Below are positions 46,621-55,664 of a stretch of 64,000 bases of DNA, piece by piece; within the stretch, counting starts at the first letter, position 1, and the number at the start of each line of letters is the position of its first letter. The notes beneath the pieces were generated by a model. That model did no database searches. It had not been told where the DNA came from and saw only the letters and a list, made by a program, of their open reading frames with translations. This stretch comes from Sedimentisphaerales bacterium (GTDB lineage Bacteria; Planctomycetota; Phycisphaerae; Sedimentisphaerales; UBA12454). Where the stretch lies: positions 1 through 64,000 of the forward strand of contig JAFGGI010000052.1 of the NCBI GenBank assembly GCA_016930635.1, in the 5' to 3' direction. Made by a program: the position numbers and the translations under genes.

Positions 46621-47799
46621 TTACAACTTTTTAATCAGGTCTGTGAGCATATCTATTTCATTATTATTTTCGAGGTATGATTCGATAAGTTTTTTTCTCA
46701 GTTCATCGCCTCGGTCGTAGAGTCTTTTGAACTTTTTTGGTTTTGTCGATTGTATCGTATAGGCAGTCAGTAAAGGGAACGCTGCGGTAACATCGAGATA
46801 GGCGGTTACGGTCTCATCGAGTTTTGTCGGGTCAATCTTGCCCCAGCTTGCCGCCTCTGATGGCGGAGCACCGGACAGGCCGCCGGTATCGGGCCGGGCA
46901 TCGGTGATGTTTATATCGTAATCCTGCCCCATTTCCGGAATCATCAGAATTTCCTGAATCTGCGGCTCGGTCTGGAGCATAAAATTCTTCGGGCTTCCGC
47001 CGCCGATAAGCAATACAGCTGTCTTGCCCTTTTCATATCTTTTAGCGTTCAGGACTATCGCTGTCGAGTCGTTTACATCGATGCTCGGATTTATCTTGAG
47101 TTTGAATTTATCCTGAAGGCCCTTTGCCTCGGCCAGAAGTTCAAGGCCTGTAATGTTCATACCGATAGTCGAATCGCCCGGCGAGGATGTAAAGACAGGA
47201 ATACCGTTTCTAAAAGCGGCGGCAAGGACGCTTACCTGGCCGAGGTTATGTTTCTTTTCAAGCTCATCGAGGATCTTGCCGAGGTGATGATAAAATTCGC
47301 GTGTGCCCATCTCCTTTTGGAACTCTGGCCGAGTAAGAATCTGTCTGAGCCTCCTGTCGGTCTCCATAAGCACATCTTCATAATCGAAAAGGATATCGTA
47401 AATCCGGGTTACGCCTTTGTCGCGCAGATCGGCATCATCGACATTATGACTGCCGCGGAACATCGGCAGGTTAAAGGCATAATGCAAATCGTGATACATA
47501 TTGGCCCCTGTCGCTGAGAGCCAATCGACAAAGCCGTGATTCATTAATGGGACAATCGTCGATGGCCCCAGCCCGGCCGGCGTCAGAGCACCCGCGATAC
47601 TCAGGCCTATGGTAACATCCTCTTTCGAATAGCTGTCGCGCATCAGATGACAGGCAGCGCGGAGACGGCCGCCGTTGTAGGCGTCCATATTGTCTATCAG
47701 CGCTACGATATCGGTGTCTTTATCAATAGGTTTGGGGAGGATTCGTTTTCCCGACAGGTATTTCGCCTTGCCGGGGCAGTTTTGCTTGTTATGTGCCAT
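46621..47799 (-). CDS. Deoxyhypusine synthase family protein
   Basis: A 392-residue homologue of deoxyhypusine synthase. NAD-binding and active-site features are visible: SIAGALTPAG, NITGLELL, LIGGGSPKNF, ARPDTGGLSG and EAASWGK, with K321 aligned with the catalytic Lys of the eukaryotic enzyme. Bacteria have no eIF5A to hypusinate, so the bacterial homologues are thought to transfer aminobutyl groups between polyamines. The adjacent ornithine/lysine decarboxylase supports a polyamine role. The C-terminus continues past the core with a charged helix. A candidate promoter lies upstream. Confidence 0.9.
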   Translation of the reverse strand: MAHNKQNCPGKAKYLSGKRILPKPIDKDTDIVALIDNMDAYNGGRLRAACHLMRDSYSKEDVTIGLSIAGALTPAGLGPSTIVPLMNHGFVDWLSATGANMYHDLHYAFNLPMFRGSHNVDDADLRDKGVTRIYDILFDYEDVLMETDRRLRQILTRPEFQKEMGTREFYHHLGKILDELEKKHNLGQVSVLAAAFRNGIPVFTSSPGDSTIGMNITGLELLAEAKGLQDKFKLKINPSIDVNDSTAIVLNAKRYEKGKTAVLLIGGGSPKNFMLQTEPQIQEILMIPEMGQDYDINITDARPDTGGLSGAPPSEAASWGKIDPTKLDETVTAYLDVTAAFPLLTAYTIQSTKPKKFKRLYDRGDELRKKLIESYLENNNEIDMLTDLIKKL

Positions 47800-47844
47800 T
47801 TTTTATTCCGTTTTAAAGGTTAATATTTCCGTATTTTGACCAGG

Positions 47845-47875
47845 GAAGTGATAATATAGTTCAGAAGAGGCTTTT
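47845..47875 (-). promoter_or_regulatory. Candidate promoter for the deoxyhypusine synthase homologue
   Basis: On the minus strand TTGTCC, 17 bp and TATATT. It directly follows the terminator of the upstream PL1 gene. Confidence 0.45.
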
Positions 47876-47882
47876 GGACAAC

Positions 47883-47920
47883 AAAAAACCGGGCGTCGAC
47901 TTTCTCACTCAACGCCCGGC
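47883..47920 (-). terminator. Intrinsic terminator of the PL9/PL1 operon
   Basis: On the minus strand CCGGGCGT (47912-47919) and ACGCCCGG (47889-47896) form a strong stem followed by TTTTTT. Confidence 0.88.
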
Positions 47921-47942
47921 AGCATTCGATTATATTTCTGTG

Positions 47943-49394
47943 TTATTTACGCCAGTTATTGCCCAGCACGGAAAATTCGTAGGCATTGACTATACAGTCG
48001 TCATCCAGATCCAGCCCGGCGGTCAGGCCGCAATCACTTTGGAGCCACAAATCAAGTAAATCGGGCAGGTCGTCTATCTCTACTATGCCATTACCTGTGA
48101 AGTCGCCGTAAAGACCGCCGAAGACTTCACTGGAATCGTCCGATTCGTTCGAATTCGTATCTACCGCTGTAACGACATAGTAATACATTGTATCGTGAGT
48201 GGTAATATCGTCGGTGTAATCCGAGTTGGTCAGAAGCGAACTGTTTAACTTGATATGGTTGGCATCTGCATCTGTCCAGCTATAAACATTATAGCCTGCC
48301 AAATCGGGTTCACTGTTGTCGTTCCAATCGAGAGGGACATTCGCTTCGCCGGGTGCTGTTACTGTCAGACCTGTCGGCGCTGCAGGCGGTGTCGTATCAC
48401 CACAGAATACATTACCGGCACAGGGCATTACGATATCTTTGACATCCGGCCCATCATCCATCGTATAAGGATAAGGCGGCACAAAGACGCTGTTATAGTC
48501 ATTAGGCGCCCAGGTAGAAACAGTTGTGCCGTTGACGAACTGATTGCCGGTAGGACCGGTGTTCCAGCCGATTATCCCCATAGGGTACGTTGGGTAATTG
48601 TTCCAGTTATACCAGGTCTGATTTACATTATCGAGATAGTTATTTTCGTATCGAATCTGGCATCCTACACCTACGCCAACACAATAGGTATTGGTGTGGC
48701 AGTCGTAGTAATTGTTATAAACATGAGCCAGACCGTAACGTACACGGGGCATTCTTTCCATACATTTGGTTGACCACCAGTTATGATGGAAGGTAACACG
48801 TAGATGGCCGATATCATCGGTGTTATCGTTGCTGTGTCCTACGAGACATGAATTGTTATGCCAAAGCTGATTGACATAGTAAAACTTGCACCACGAGACG
48901 GTAACAAAGTCGGATTCTTCGGTTATATCAAGGCATCCATCGCCGCAGTCGTAGAAGGTACAATGAGTTATAAAGATATTGCTTACATTTTCCTTTACGC
49001 TGATACCATCTGAGTGGTCCTCACCGACAGTGGGATTGGTAATAGTAAGATTTTTGATAATAACATTGGAAGCATATTGCTGAAAGGCCAGATTTCCTAT
49101 GATCTTCGAATTTGTATCTGTACCCATGACAGTCTTGTTCGAGGCGATATAAACTTTATAGCCGATGGGAGTAAGGTCGATAGTACCGGAGACCTGCACA
49201 ATATAAGTGTCCGGCGACGAGATATAATCGTTGAAGTCCCCAGGTGTGCTAACTGTAACAACAGTTCCGCCTGCCCCGCCCGTTGTACCTCCGTTCATAT
49301 CTGCCCAACCATCTGTAGTTACCGCGAAAGCACTTGATGTTAAATAGAATAACGAAATTACAATAAGACCTATGACTAAAAATGTTCTTTTCAT
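47943..49394 (-). CDS. Secreted pectate lyase PL1 with FN3 and C-terminal dockerin
   Basis: A 483-residue secreted PL1 lyase. Signal peptide 1-24; beta-helix about 26-330 with DGCLDIT, SWCKF and ERMPRVRYG followed by LAHVYNNYY; FN3 (336-425); dockerin (426-483). It is closest to the PL1 gene at 27794 in the beta-helix (TNPTVGEDHSDGISVKEN). It is the last gene of a four-gene minus-strand operon, 87 bp after the first of the PL9 genes upstream. AGGAGG precedes the ATG, and a strong terminator follows. Confidence 0.92.
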   Translation of the reverse strand: MKRTFLVIGLIVISLFYLTSSAFAVTTDGWADMNGGTTGGAGGTVVTVSTPGDFNDYISSPDTYIVQVSGTIDLTPIGYKVYIASNKTVMGTDTNSKIIGNLAFQQYASNVIIKNLTITNPTVGEDHSDGISVKENVSNIFITHCTFYDCGDGCLDITEESDFVTVSWCKFYYVNQLWHNNSCLVGHSNDNTDDIGHLRVTFHHNWWSTKCMERMPRVRYGLAHVYNNYYDCHTNTYCVGVGVGCQIRYENNYLDNVNQTWYNWNNYPTYPMGIIGWNTGPTGNQFVNGTTVSTWAPNDYNSVFVPPYPYTMDDGPDVKDIVMPCAGNVFCGDTTPPAAPTGLTVTAPGEANVPLDWNDNSEPDLAGYNVYSWTDADANHIKLNSSLLTNSDYTDDITTHDTMYYYVVTAVDTNSNESDDSSEVFGGLYGDFTGNGIVEIDDLPDLLDLWLQSDCGLTAGLDLDDDCIVNAYEFSVLGNNWRK

Positions 49395-49423
49395 GACCTT
49401 ACCCTCCTGAGAATTAATAAGAA

Positions 49424-49454
49424 CCGGGCGTCCACTTTCTCACTGAACGCCCGG
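49424..49454 (-). repeat. Hairpin repeat between PL9 and PL1 genes
   Basis: CCGGGCGT and ACGCCCGG arms, nearly the same 31 bp as the terminator at 47889-47919 but without a U-tract. It may slow transcription or protect the mRNA. Confidence 0.6.
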
Positions 49455-49481
49455 CAGGACCTATTTATCTATCCGGCTTTG

Positions 49482-52466
49482 TTACGGACAACTTGCAGTT
49501 ATCAGATTCGGGCCGGTAATTTCAATATAATCGATATTAGCAAGAGAGTTACTGGTTATACCTTCAAGCCTTATAGTCTTTACTCCGGCTGTTAAACTTA
49601 CACCAACAGAGACCGTTTCCCACGTGTCAAAATCGGCTGTCGGCGGGAAAGTGATACTCGATATGACTTCAGAGCCGTTGACAAGCAGTCTCGCGGACCT
49701 GTCATCTGTTTTGCCATGTGCATACCGCCAGGCAAAAGTATATGATCCGCCTGTAATTATCTCTACGCTCCAGTCAATGCCGGTACCTATGACATTGTCT
49801 GTATTGAAAAAACCATCACCGGTATATCCGGCATGGTCAGTGTCGATGCTTCCGTCCACATCGCAATAGCCTGCCTCATATTCCTGTATAAGAATATTAG
49901 TTACAGGAGCGGCGGGAGTGGCTGAAACCTGGGCCGAGTAGTCTGACTCATTGTCAGACATATCAACTGCGAGGACAACATAATAATATGTCACACCGTT
50001 GACAACCGTGTTATCGGTATAATCTGAACTGGTCAAAAGCGAGCTGTTTTGCTGGACATATCCGCTGCCGCTTGTCACGGAACGATATATATCGTAGCCG
50101 GCCAAATCGGCTTCGCCGTTGTCATCCCAGTCGAGCGAGACGGTTGCATCTCCAGCCGTTGCTGAAAGTCCCGTAGGTGCCCCAGGCGGAGTAGTATCGG
50201 GCTGAATTGCCCGCCAATTATTGGCAAATACTGATAATTCGTAGTTATCGACTACACAATCATCATTCAAATCAACACCATCTGTAGCGTTGCAATCATC
50301 TACCAGCCATAACTGGCAGAAGTAATCAAGGTCATAGACATCTACCACGCCATTAACTACAAAGTCGCCGTATATCTGAAGAGCCGCCGATACCTGAGTT
50401 GACTGCAGCGATTCATTAGAATAAATATCAACCGCTGTGACGACATAGAAGTATGCCGTATCGTAATCAACATCATTATCATCATAATATGGGTTAGCCA
50501 GCAGAGAGCTGTTCAATTTGACCTGGTTTGCATCTGAGTTCGTCCAGCGATATACATTGTAGCCTGCAAGGTCTGGTTCGCTGTTTTCATCCCAGTCGAG
50601 CTCTATCACTTCATAGCCTACTGTTGCCGTAAGACCTGTAGGTGCATCAGGCGCAGTTGTGTCAGGATTAGTAGTTGCTGATGCGGGACTTGACGGGCTG
50701 GTTTCATTATTAGCAGGACTGAGGTCGCGAGCTGTGACGGTGTAAGTATACATTGTGTCCGGCGTAAGACCGGTATCTGTATATATCCTGCTCGACTGCC
50801 AGCCGGAACTATTTCCGCCCCCTGCCGTGCAGATAAAGCGGTATTCAACACCATAAGCATCATCAGTCGCTACTGAGGCAATCATAGTAATAGTTGATGA
50901 ACTTGCCGCATAAGGCAAAGTTGAAAATGTCATCGGGTCCGGTGTTGGGGCTGTTGTATCAGCATCGGTTGTTGCAGAGGCCGCCCCTGATGCTGCGGTT
51001 TCGTTATGATTGCTGCTTGTATCACGGGCCGTTACGGTATAAGTGTACATCGTGCTCGGCGTCAGGCCTGTATCGGTATAGCTTGTACCTGACTGCCAAT
51101 TGGAACTATGTCCGCCTCCTGCCGTGCAGATAAAGCGGTATTCAACACCATTTTCAGTGTCGGTCGCGGTCGTAGCAACCATTGAAATAGATGTAGAACT
51201 TACCGCATAAGGCGGTGTTGCAAATGTCATCGGATCCGGAGTCGGAGGTGTCGTATCCGTGCTGGGCTCGGACCACTCAAACGCTCCAAGGTCGGGAGCA
51301 GAACCGTTATAAGGTTCACCTACGTCAATACCGGCATCTATTAATGAACTGGTTTCAACAAGTTTAAGGAAATCGAGGTCGGGCAAACTGCCGTCCGGCT
51401 GACGAGGGCCGTCAATACCGGTGGGGTCAAGACTTACAAAGTCGGAACTGCTGACTGAAAAACCAGAATTCCAGGAATTATACTGGTCATCAACCTCAGC
51501 ATAAAGATTTTCCCCGCCCACATATGAGATATTATTGCGCAATACCGAAGCTATATGTTCATCAAAGTAATAATTAGTTCCGCAATCATATACAGTGCAG
51601 TTGTAAACCTCAACTGGAAGCGTATCGCCGTTTATATCTATACCATTATGATACTGGTCATAAGCCATACAGCGAATCAAGACATGATTACCGGCACTCG
51701 ATCCTAATTTATAGCCGTTTCCGTCTCCGTTCCATGATGAATCGCCCCAGCGATTTACGCCGTTGCCCCAGGCCCAGCAGTCCTCAAACGTGATAGCGAT
51801 CTGGGTATAATATAAATCAAAGCCGTCATCGGCATTGTTCCACGCCCGACAGCCCCTGAATACGTTGCCCGGGCCGATATCTGACGATTTCGATGCGAAA
51901 CCATCCGCGTTTTCGCCATGATTTGGAGCGTCATAATTCAAATAGGAATCGCAGTTCAGTATCAGGTTGTAGGAAGCACCTGCGCCGCCAAACTGAATTC
52001 CGGAATCTCTATTCATTCGTGCAACAATTTGTTCTGCGATATTATAATTGCCGCCGAGATTCAAGCCGTTGTCGCCGGCATTTTGAATGATAAAACCCTT
52101 CAGGTGCCAATAATTGCCGGTCACGAGAATCCCCCTGCTGCTGGTGCCATAAGGCTGCGCGGTATAATCTAAGACAGGGACCTCGTCCTGATAAGCCTGT
52201 AATGTAATATAGTCTGACGATGTGCCGCTCGTTGCTATCGAAATAGTTGACGAATAGTCATGCTGGCCGCCGCGAAGATAAATTGTATCGCCCGCTACCG
52301 CTACACTTACAGCCTGAGTAATTGTCGCAAAAGGAGTGCCTATTGAACCGTCATTGCCGTCATCTCCGCCGGGATCGACATAATAGTTAGCAGCATATGC
52401 CGGGCAAGCTATAAAAATTACAAATACAATGAGAAAATACTTTACTGCTTTACTGCTTCTTTTCAT
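49482..52466 (-). CDS. Secreted PL9 pectate lyase with FN3 domains, dockerin and CBM35-like domain
   Basis: A 994-residue secreted enzyme. Signal peptide 1-25. The beta-helix (26 to about 395) matches PL9: NCDSYLNYD, GENADGFASK, GPGNVFRGCRAWNNADDG and GNGYKLGSS, the last two regions carrying the calcium-ligand Asps and the Lys proposed as base. Two FN3-like domains (400-597), a regular FN3 (600-690), a dockerin (692-750), another FN3 (752-850) and a CBM35-like domain (855-994, ending ASCP) follow. It is the third gene of the operon, starting 39 bp after its PL9 neighbour. A purine-rich GGGAG region precedes the ATG. Confidence 0.9.
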   Translation of the reverse strand: MKRSSKAVKYFLIVFVIFIACPAYAANYYVDPGGDDGNDGSIGTPFATITQAVSVAVAGDTIYLRGGQHDYSSTISIATSGTSSDYITLQAYQDEVPVLDYTAQPYGTSSRGILVTGNYWHLKGFIIQNAGDNGLNLGGNYNIAEQIVARMNRDSGIQFGGAGASYNLILNCDSYLNYDAPNHGENADGFASKSSDIGPGNVFRGCRAWNNADDGFDLYYTQIAITFEDCWAWGNGVNRWGDSSWNGDGNGYKLGSSAGNHVLIRCMAYDQYHNGIDINGDTLPVEVYNCTVYDCGTNYYFDEHIASVLRNNISYVGGENLYAEVDDQYNSWNSGFSVSSSDFVSLDPTGIDGPRQPDGSLPDLDFLKLVETSSLIDAGIDVGEPYNGSAPDLGAFEWSEPSTDTTPPTPDPMTFATPPYAVSSTSISMVATTATDTENGVEYRFICTAGGGHSSNWQSGTSYTDTGLTPSTMYTYTVTARDTSSNHNETAASGAASATTDADTTAPTPDPMTFSTLPYAASSSTITMIASVATDDAYGVEYRFICTAGGGNSSGWQSSRIYTDTGLTPDTMYTYTVTARDLSPANNETSPSSPASATTNPDTTAPDAPTGLTATVGYEVIELDWDENSEPDLAGYNVYRWTNSDANQVKLNSSLLANPYYDDNDVDYDTAYFYVVTAVDIYSNESLQSTQVSAALQIYGDFVVNGVVDVYDLDYFCQLWLVDDCNATDGVDLNDDCVVDNYELSVFANNWRAIQPDTTPPGAPTGLSATAGDATVSLDWDDNGEADLAGYDIYRSVTSGSGYVQQNSSLLTSSDYTDNTVVNGVTYYYVVLAVDMSDNESDYSAQVSATPAAPVTNILIQEYEAGYCDVDGSIDTDHAGYTGDGFFNTDNVIGTGIDWSVEIITGGSYTFAWRYAHGKTDDRSARLLVNGSEVISSITFPPTADFDTWETVSVGVSLTAGVKTIRLEGITSNSLANIDYIEITGPNLITASCP

Positions 52467-52505
52467 CTTTATCTCCCTGCTTCCTTAAGATTAGTTTCAT
52501 TTAAT

Positions 52506-53903
52506 TTATTGCATCCAGTTATCCGCTACTACGGCGAGGTCCATAAAGTTCACTGTATCATCATCATAAAAATCGGCGCCGCCGCAGGTACCGCAATTAT
52601 CATCCAGCCAGTTATCTGCAAGACATTTTAAATCAGCCAAATCTACTCTGCCGTCCGGCTGGCAATCACCGTCTATATATTCAAACGCTCCCAGGTCAGG
52701 TGCATCATAATGATATGGCAGGCCGACATCAGTTCCCCCATCAATTAAATCGCTTGTACCCACAAGCCGCATAAAAGAAATGTTAGGCAAACTGCCGTCA
52801 GCATTTCGCGGGCCGTAAGCTGCAGATGGGTCGATGCTTGCAAAATCTGCACTTGTCACAACAAAGGGACTCTGCCAGCTATTCGTCGTTTGTGTAGCAT
52901 AAGCAAGACTCACTGAGCCTGAAAAACTGACACAATTGGTAACTATTGCCGTCTTACCGCTGGCCATTGCTTCTGAGATTTCAAAATTGTTGCTGCCATT
53001 GCTGAACGCTGTGCAATTGTATAGAGTCATAGAACCTTTATTGTGATTTTGGTCAAATCCTTCCTTCAGATTGGAAAATGACAAGCAGTTTTTCAGAATA
53101 ACATTATGTCTCAACAATCGCGGTGTATCGCTTCCGCCCATCTTAAATCCATTCCCGTTGCCGCTACAAGGGCTTCCATCTTTGAGATAACCAGCCTTCA
53201 TAGCCCAGCAGTTCTCATAAGTGGTGGTTATATCATCCGATGGTCTCAAATATCCATCATAATCATCATCTGAGTTGTTCCACGCCCGACAGCCATAGAA
53301 ATAATTGCCTGTGCCGACATCTATCTTGGGCGCAAAACCATCCGCATTGCCTTGAGTATAATCGCAATTATAATAGGAATCGCAATTTATGATTTGATTG
53401 TATGCTGCCCCGCCGGCAACCCCCACGCCGGTATTCCTGTTTTCGTATGAGCTGCAAAATTCGACAATATTATAGGTTCCGGTAACTCTTATTCCGTTAT
53501 GCGGTGCACCTTTGCAGTCTATTCCTTTGACATACCAATAACTGCCTGTGATTAACAAACCTTCGGCAGATGTGCCTGTCATCGCTGAGAAATCCAGCAG
53601 AGGCCGTTCACCATTATAGCCCATTAAATAACATCTATTGCTTTCACTTGCCCCGCTTTTAGCAGGAAGAGTAACCGGTGTGGTTGAGCCTGTATATGTA
53701 AACGTTCCTGCCCGCACATAAATAGTATCACCAGCGCCTGCCGCCGTTACTGCTTTGGGAATCGTTTGCCAGGGATTGCCTATGGAACCGTCGCCGGTGG
53801 TATCATTGCCGTTCGGGTCGACAAAATAATCATCTGCATATGCCGGACAAATCGAAAAAAGTATCAGCAGAATGAAAGAATACCATTTTATTTTTTTATC
53901 CAC
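52506..53903 (-). CDS. Secreted PL9 pectate lyase with C-terminal dockerin
   Basis: A 465-residue secreted PL9 lyase. Signal peptide 1-23; beta-helix to about 400 with NCDSYYNCD, GNADGFAPK, FYGCRAWNNSDDDYD and GNGFKMGGS; dockerin 411-465. The start is GTG, 11 bp after AAGGAGG. It begins 33 bp after the upstream PL9 gene and is part of the same operon. The acidic DDDYD differs from the DDGWD of its neighbours at the calcium site, a difference that may alter activity. Confidence 0.9.
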   Translation of the reverse strand: MDKKIKWYSFILLILFSICPAYADDYFVDPNGNDTTGDGSIGNPWQTIPKAVTAAGAGDTIYVRAGTFTYTGSTTPVTLPAKSGASESNRCYLMGYNGERPLLDFSAMTGTSAEGLLITGSYWYVKGIDCKGAPHNGIRVTGTYNIVEFCSSYENRNTGVGVAGGAAYNQIINCDSYYNCDYTQGNADGFAPKIDVGTGNYFYGCRAWNNSDDDYDGYLRPSDDITTTYENCWAMKAGYLKDGSPCSGNGNGFKMGGSDTPRLLRHNVILKNCLSFSNLKEGFDQNHNKGSMTLYNCTAFSNGSNNFEISEAMASGKTAIVTNCVSFSGSVSLAYATQTTNSWQSPFVVTSADFASIDPSAAYGPRNADGSLPNISFMRLVGTSDLIDGGTDVGLPYHYDAPDLGAFEYIDGDCQPDGRVDLADLKCLADNWLDDNCGTCGGADFYDDDTVNFMDLAVVADNWMQ

Positions 53904-53936
53904 TTGTATTATTACCTCCTTAATTATCTATCTGGT

Positions 53937-55409
53937 TTACTGCATCCAGTTATCCGCCAGGATGCTATAATCGATAAAATCTACATTATTATCATCGTTC
54001 AAATCGGCCCCGCTGCAATAGCCGCAGCCGGTATCGAGCCAGTTATCGAGAAGACAGGCCAAATCGGCCCAGTCAATATCGCCGTCAGGCTCACAATCGC
54101 CAACTAATTCTGCACGTTCAAATGCTCCCAGTTCGGGCCCGCTTCCAACAAAAGGCTCGCCTACGTCAGTCCCTGCATTTATCATTGAACTGCCGTCGGC
54201 TAAACGGAGAAACCCAAGTTTTGGCAATTCGCCGTTCGGTCCTCTCGGACCGTCGATACCAGTGTGATCAAGGCTTACAAAATCGGAGCTGCTGACTGAA
54301 AAACCGTTCCAGGAATTATATGTGTCATCAATCAATGAACCGATATTTACCGAACCTGTATATGAAATATTATTGCGCAACACATGAATCGCACCGGTAG
54401 TCGGATTAAGGAAAGTAAAATTGCTGCTGCTGTTATTATAGGCGGTACAATTATAAAGAGTAACACCTGTCGCATCTGTTGTAGAGCGGTTCAGGTCAAA
54501 CCCTTTTGCCGGGAGGTCAAAAGCAATACAGCGAATCAGGACGTGTTCGCCGCCGCCCTGCCCGAGTTTAAAGCCGTTGCCATCACCATTGAACGGCGAA
54601 ACAGACCAGATATTTATGCCGTTACTCCAGGTCCAGCAATCCTCGGCTAAAACGCCGCTGCCTGCATACCAGAAATCCCAGCCGTCATCAGAATTACTCC
54701 ATGCCCGACAGCCGCGGAATACATTGCCCGGCCCGATATCACGTTCGTCAGGGGCCGGAGTAGGACCTTTCGCCGCAAAGCCGTCGGCATTTTCACCATT
54801 TTTATACGGGTCATAATTAAGATAAGAATCACAGTTTATTATCTGGTTGTAAGAAGGATAGGTACCGGAACTTGCGTATATTTGAATGCCGGAATCTCCG
54901 TTTTCATATACAACTATCTGTTCAAGTATATGGTATGAGCCATCAATAAATATCGCGTTATCTGCCGAACGCCGAATGGTAAAACCCTTAAAGTGCCAGT
55001 AATCTCCATGTAATTCAATTCCCCTGTAGTTGCTTACCCTTTGTTGGTCCGAGAAATCGATAATGGCATTTTCATCCTGATAATTCTGCAGAGTTATTCT
55101 GTTTGACGATGAGCCGCTTGTCGTAATCGAGATAGTTGATGAATAGTCATGCTGGCCTCCGCGGAGATAAATAGTATCGCCCGCTACCGCTATTGATACT
55201 GCCTTGGGAATCGTCTGCCAGGGATTACCTATGGAGCCGTCGCCGGTGGTATCATTGCCGTTGGGGTCAACAAAATAATCATCTGCAACTGCCGGACAAA
55301 GAGCCAAAAGCAGACAAAGAATTAATGCCAGTACAAAAAGATTGCGCCATTGGTCTAAAACTTGTAAAATCGACGTCCGTATCAACGATTGATGTATCTT
55401 CAAAACCAA
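53937..55409 (-). CDS. Secreted PL9 pectate lyase with C-terminal dockerin (operon leader)
   Basis: A 490-residue secreted PL9 lyase and first gene of the PL9-PL9-PL9-PL1 operon. The start is probably TTG, just after AGGTGAT; no ATG lies before the hydrophobic segment. The signal region is long (about 42 residues). The beta-helix (43-430) has NCDSYLNYDPYKNGENADGF, GPGNVFRGCRAWSNSDDGWD and GNGFKLGQG; the dockerin is 434-490. Upstream lie two extended -10 elements and a copy of the 40-bp operator, so it is the point where the whole operon is controlled. Confidence 0.88.
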   Translation of the reverse strand: MVLKIHQSLIRTSILQVLDQWRNLFVLALILCLLLALCPAVADDYFVDPNGNDTTGDGSIGNPWQTIPKAVSIAVAGDTIYLRGGQHDYSSTISITTSGSSSNRITLQNYQDENAIIDFSDQQRVSNYRGIELHGDYWHFKGFTIRRSADNAIFIDGSYHILEQIVVYENGDSGIQIYASSGTYPSYNQIINCDSYLNYDPYKNGENADGFAAKGPTPAPDERDIGPGNVFRGCRAWSNSDDGWDFWYAGSGVLAEDCWTWSNGINIWSVSPFNGDGNGFKLGQGGGEHVLIRCIAFDLPAKGFDLNRSTTDATGVTLYNCTAYNNSSSNFTFLNPTTGAIHVLRNNISYTGSVNIGSLIDDTYNSWNGFSVSSSDFVSLDHTGIDGPRGPNGELPKLGFLRLADGSSMINAGTDVGEPFVGSGPELGAFERAELVGDCEPDGDIDWADLACLLDNWLDTGCGYCSGADLNDDNNVDFIDYSILADNWMQ

Positions 55410-55448
55410 ATATCACCTGTCAGGCTCAGTATGAATGGCTAGAGCTTT

Positions 55449-55457
55449 ATTATACCA
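55449..55457 (-). promoter_or_regulatory. Proximal extended -10 of the PL9 operon
   Basis: TGGTATAAT on the minus strand with TTGTTT 17 bp upstream of the TATAAT hexamer. Confidence 0.5.
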
Positions 55458-55583
55458 AAAATAGAGCGTTAAAACAACTAAAATTACCTATTTTTACTTA
55501 CTCGTAACTTATTTTACGGCAAGTAATTACATCTCGCTATGCAGCGTCTAAACTTACCCAGCCTACCTTGAAAATCAAATTGT

Positions 55584-55650
55584 ATTATACCAGTATAGAC
55601 GAGCCGGATGATAGTGCGTTTTGCGCAAATTAATTACATAATTGCGCAAG
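55584..55650 (-). promoter_or_regulatory. Operator A and distal promoter of the PL9 operon
   Basis: The 40-bp operator (55611-55650, minus orientation) carries TTGCGCAATTATG and TTGCGCAAAACGCACTAT. TGGTATAAT lies 18 bp further downstream at 55584-55592. Spacing and sequence match operators B, C and D. Binding by the neighbouring XylR-type regulator is inferred. Confidence 0.75.
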
Positions 55651-55664
55651 TCATTTTTCCAGAA

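Noticed and set aside
46621-47799. Calling the gene a true deoxyhypusine synthase
   Set aside because: Bacteria lack the eIF5A substrate; only family membership is supported, so the call is kept general.
48255-48773. 172-codon open frame on the plus strand
   Set aside because: It is antisense to the PL1 gene at 47943; similar antisense frames appear opposite other PL1 genes because of the shared codon pattern.
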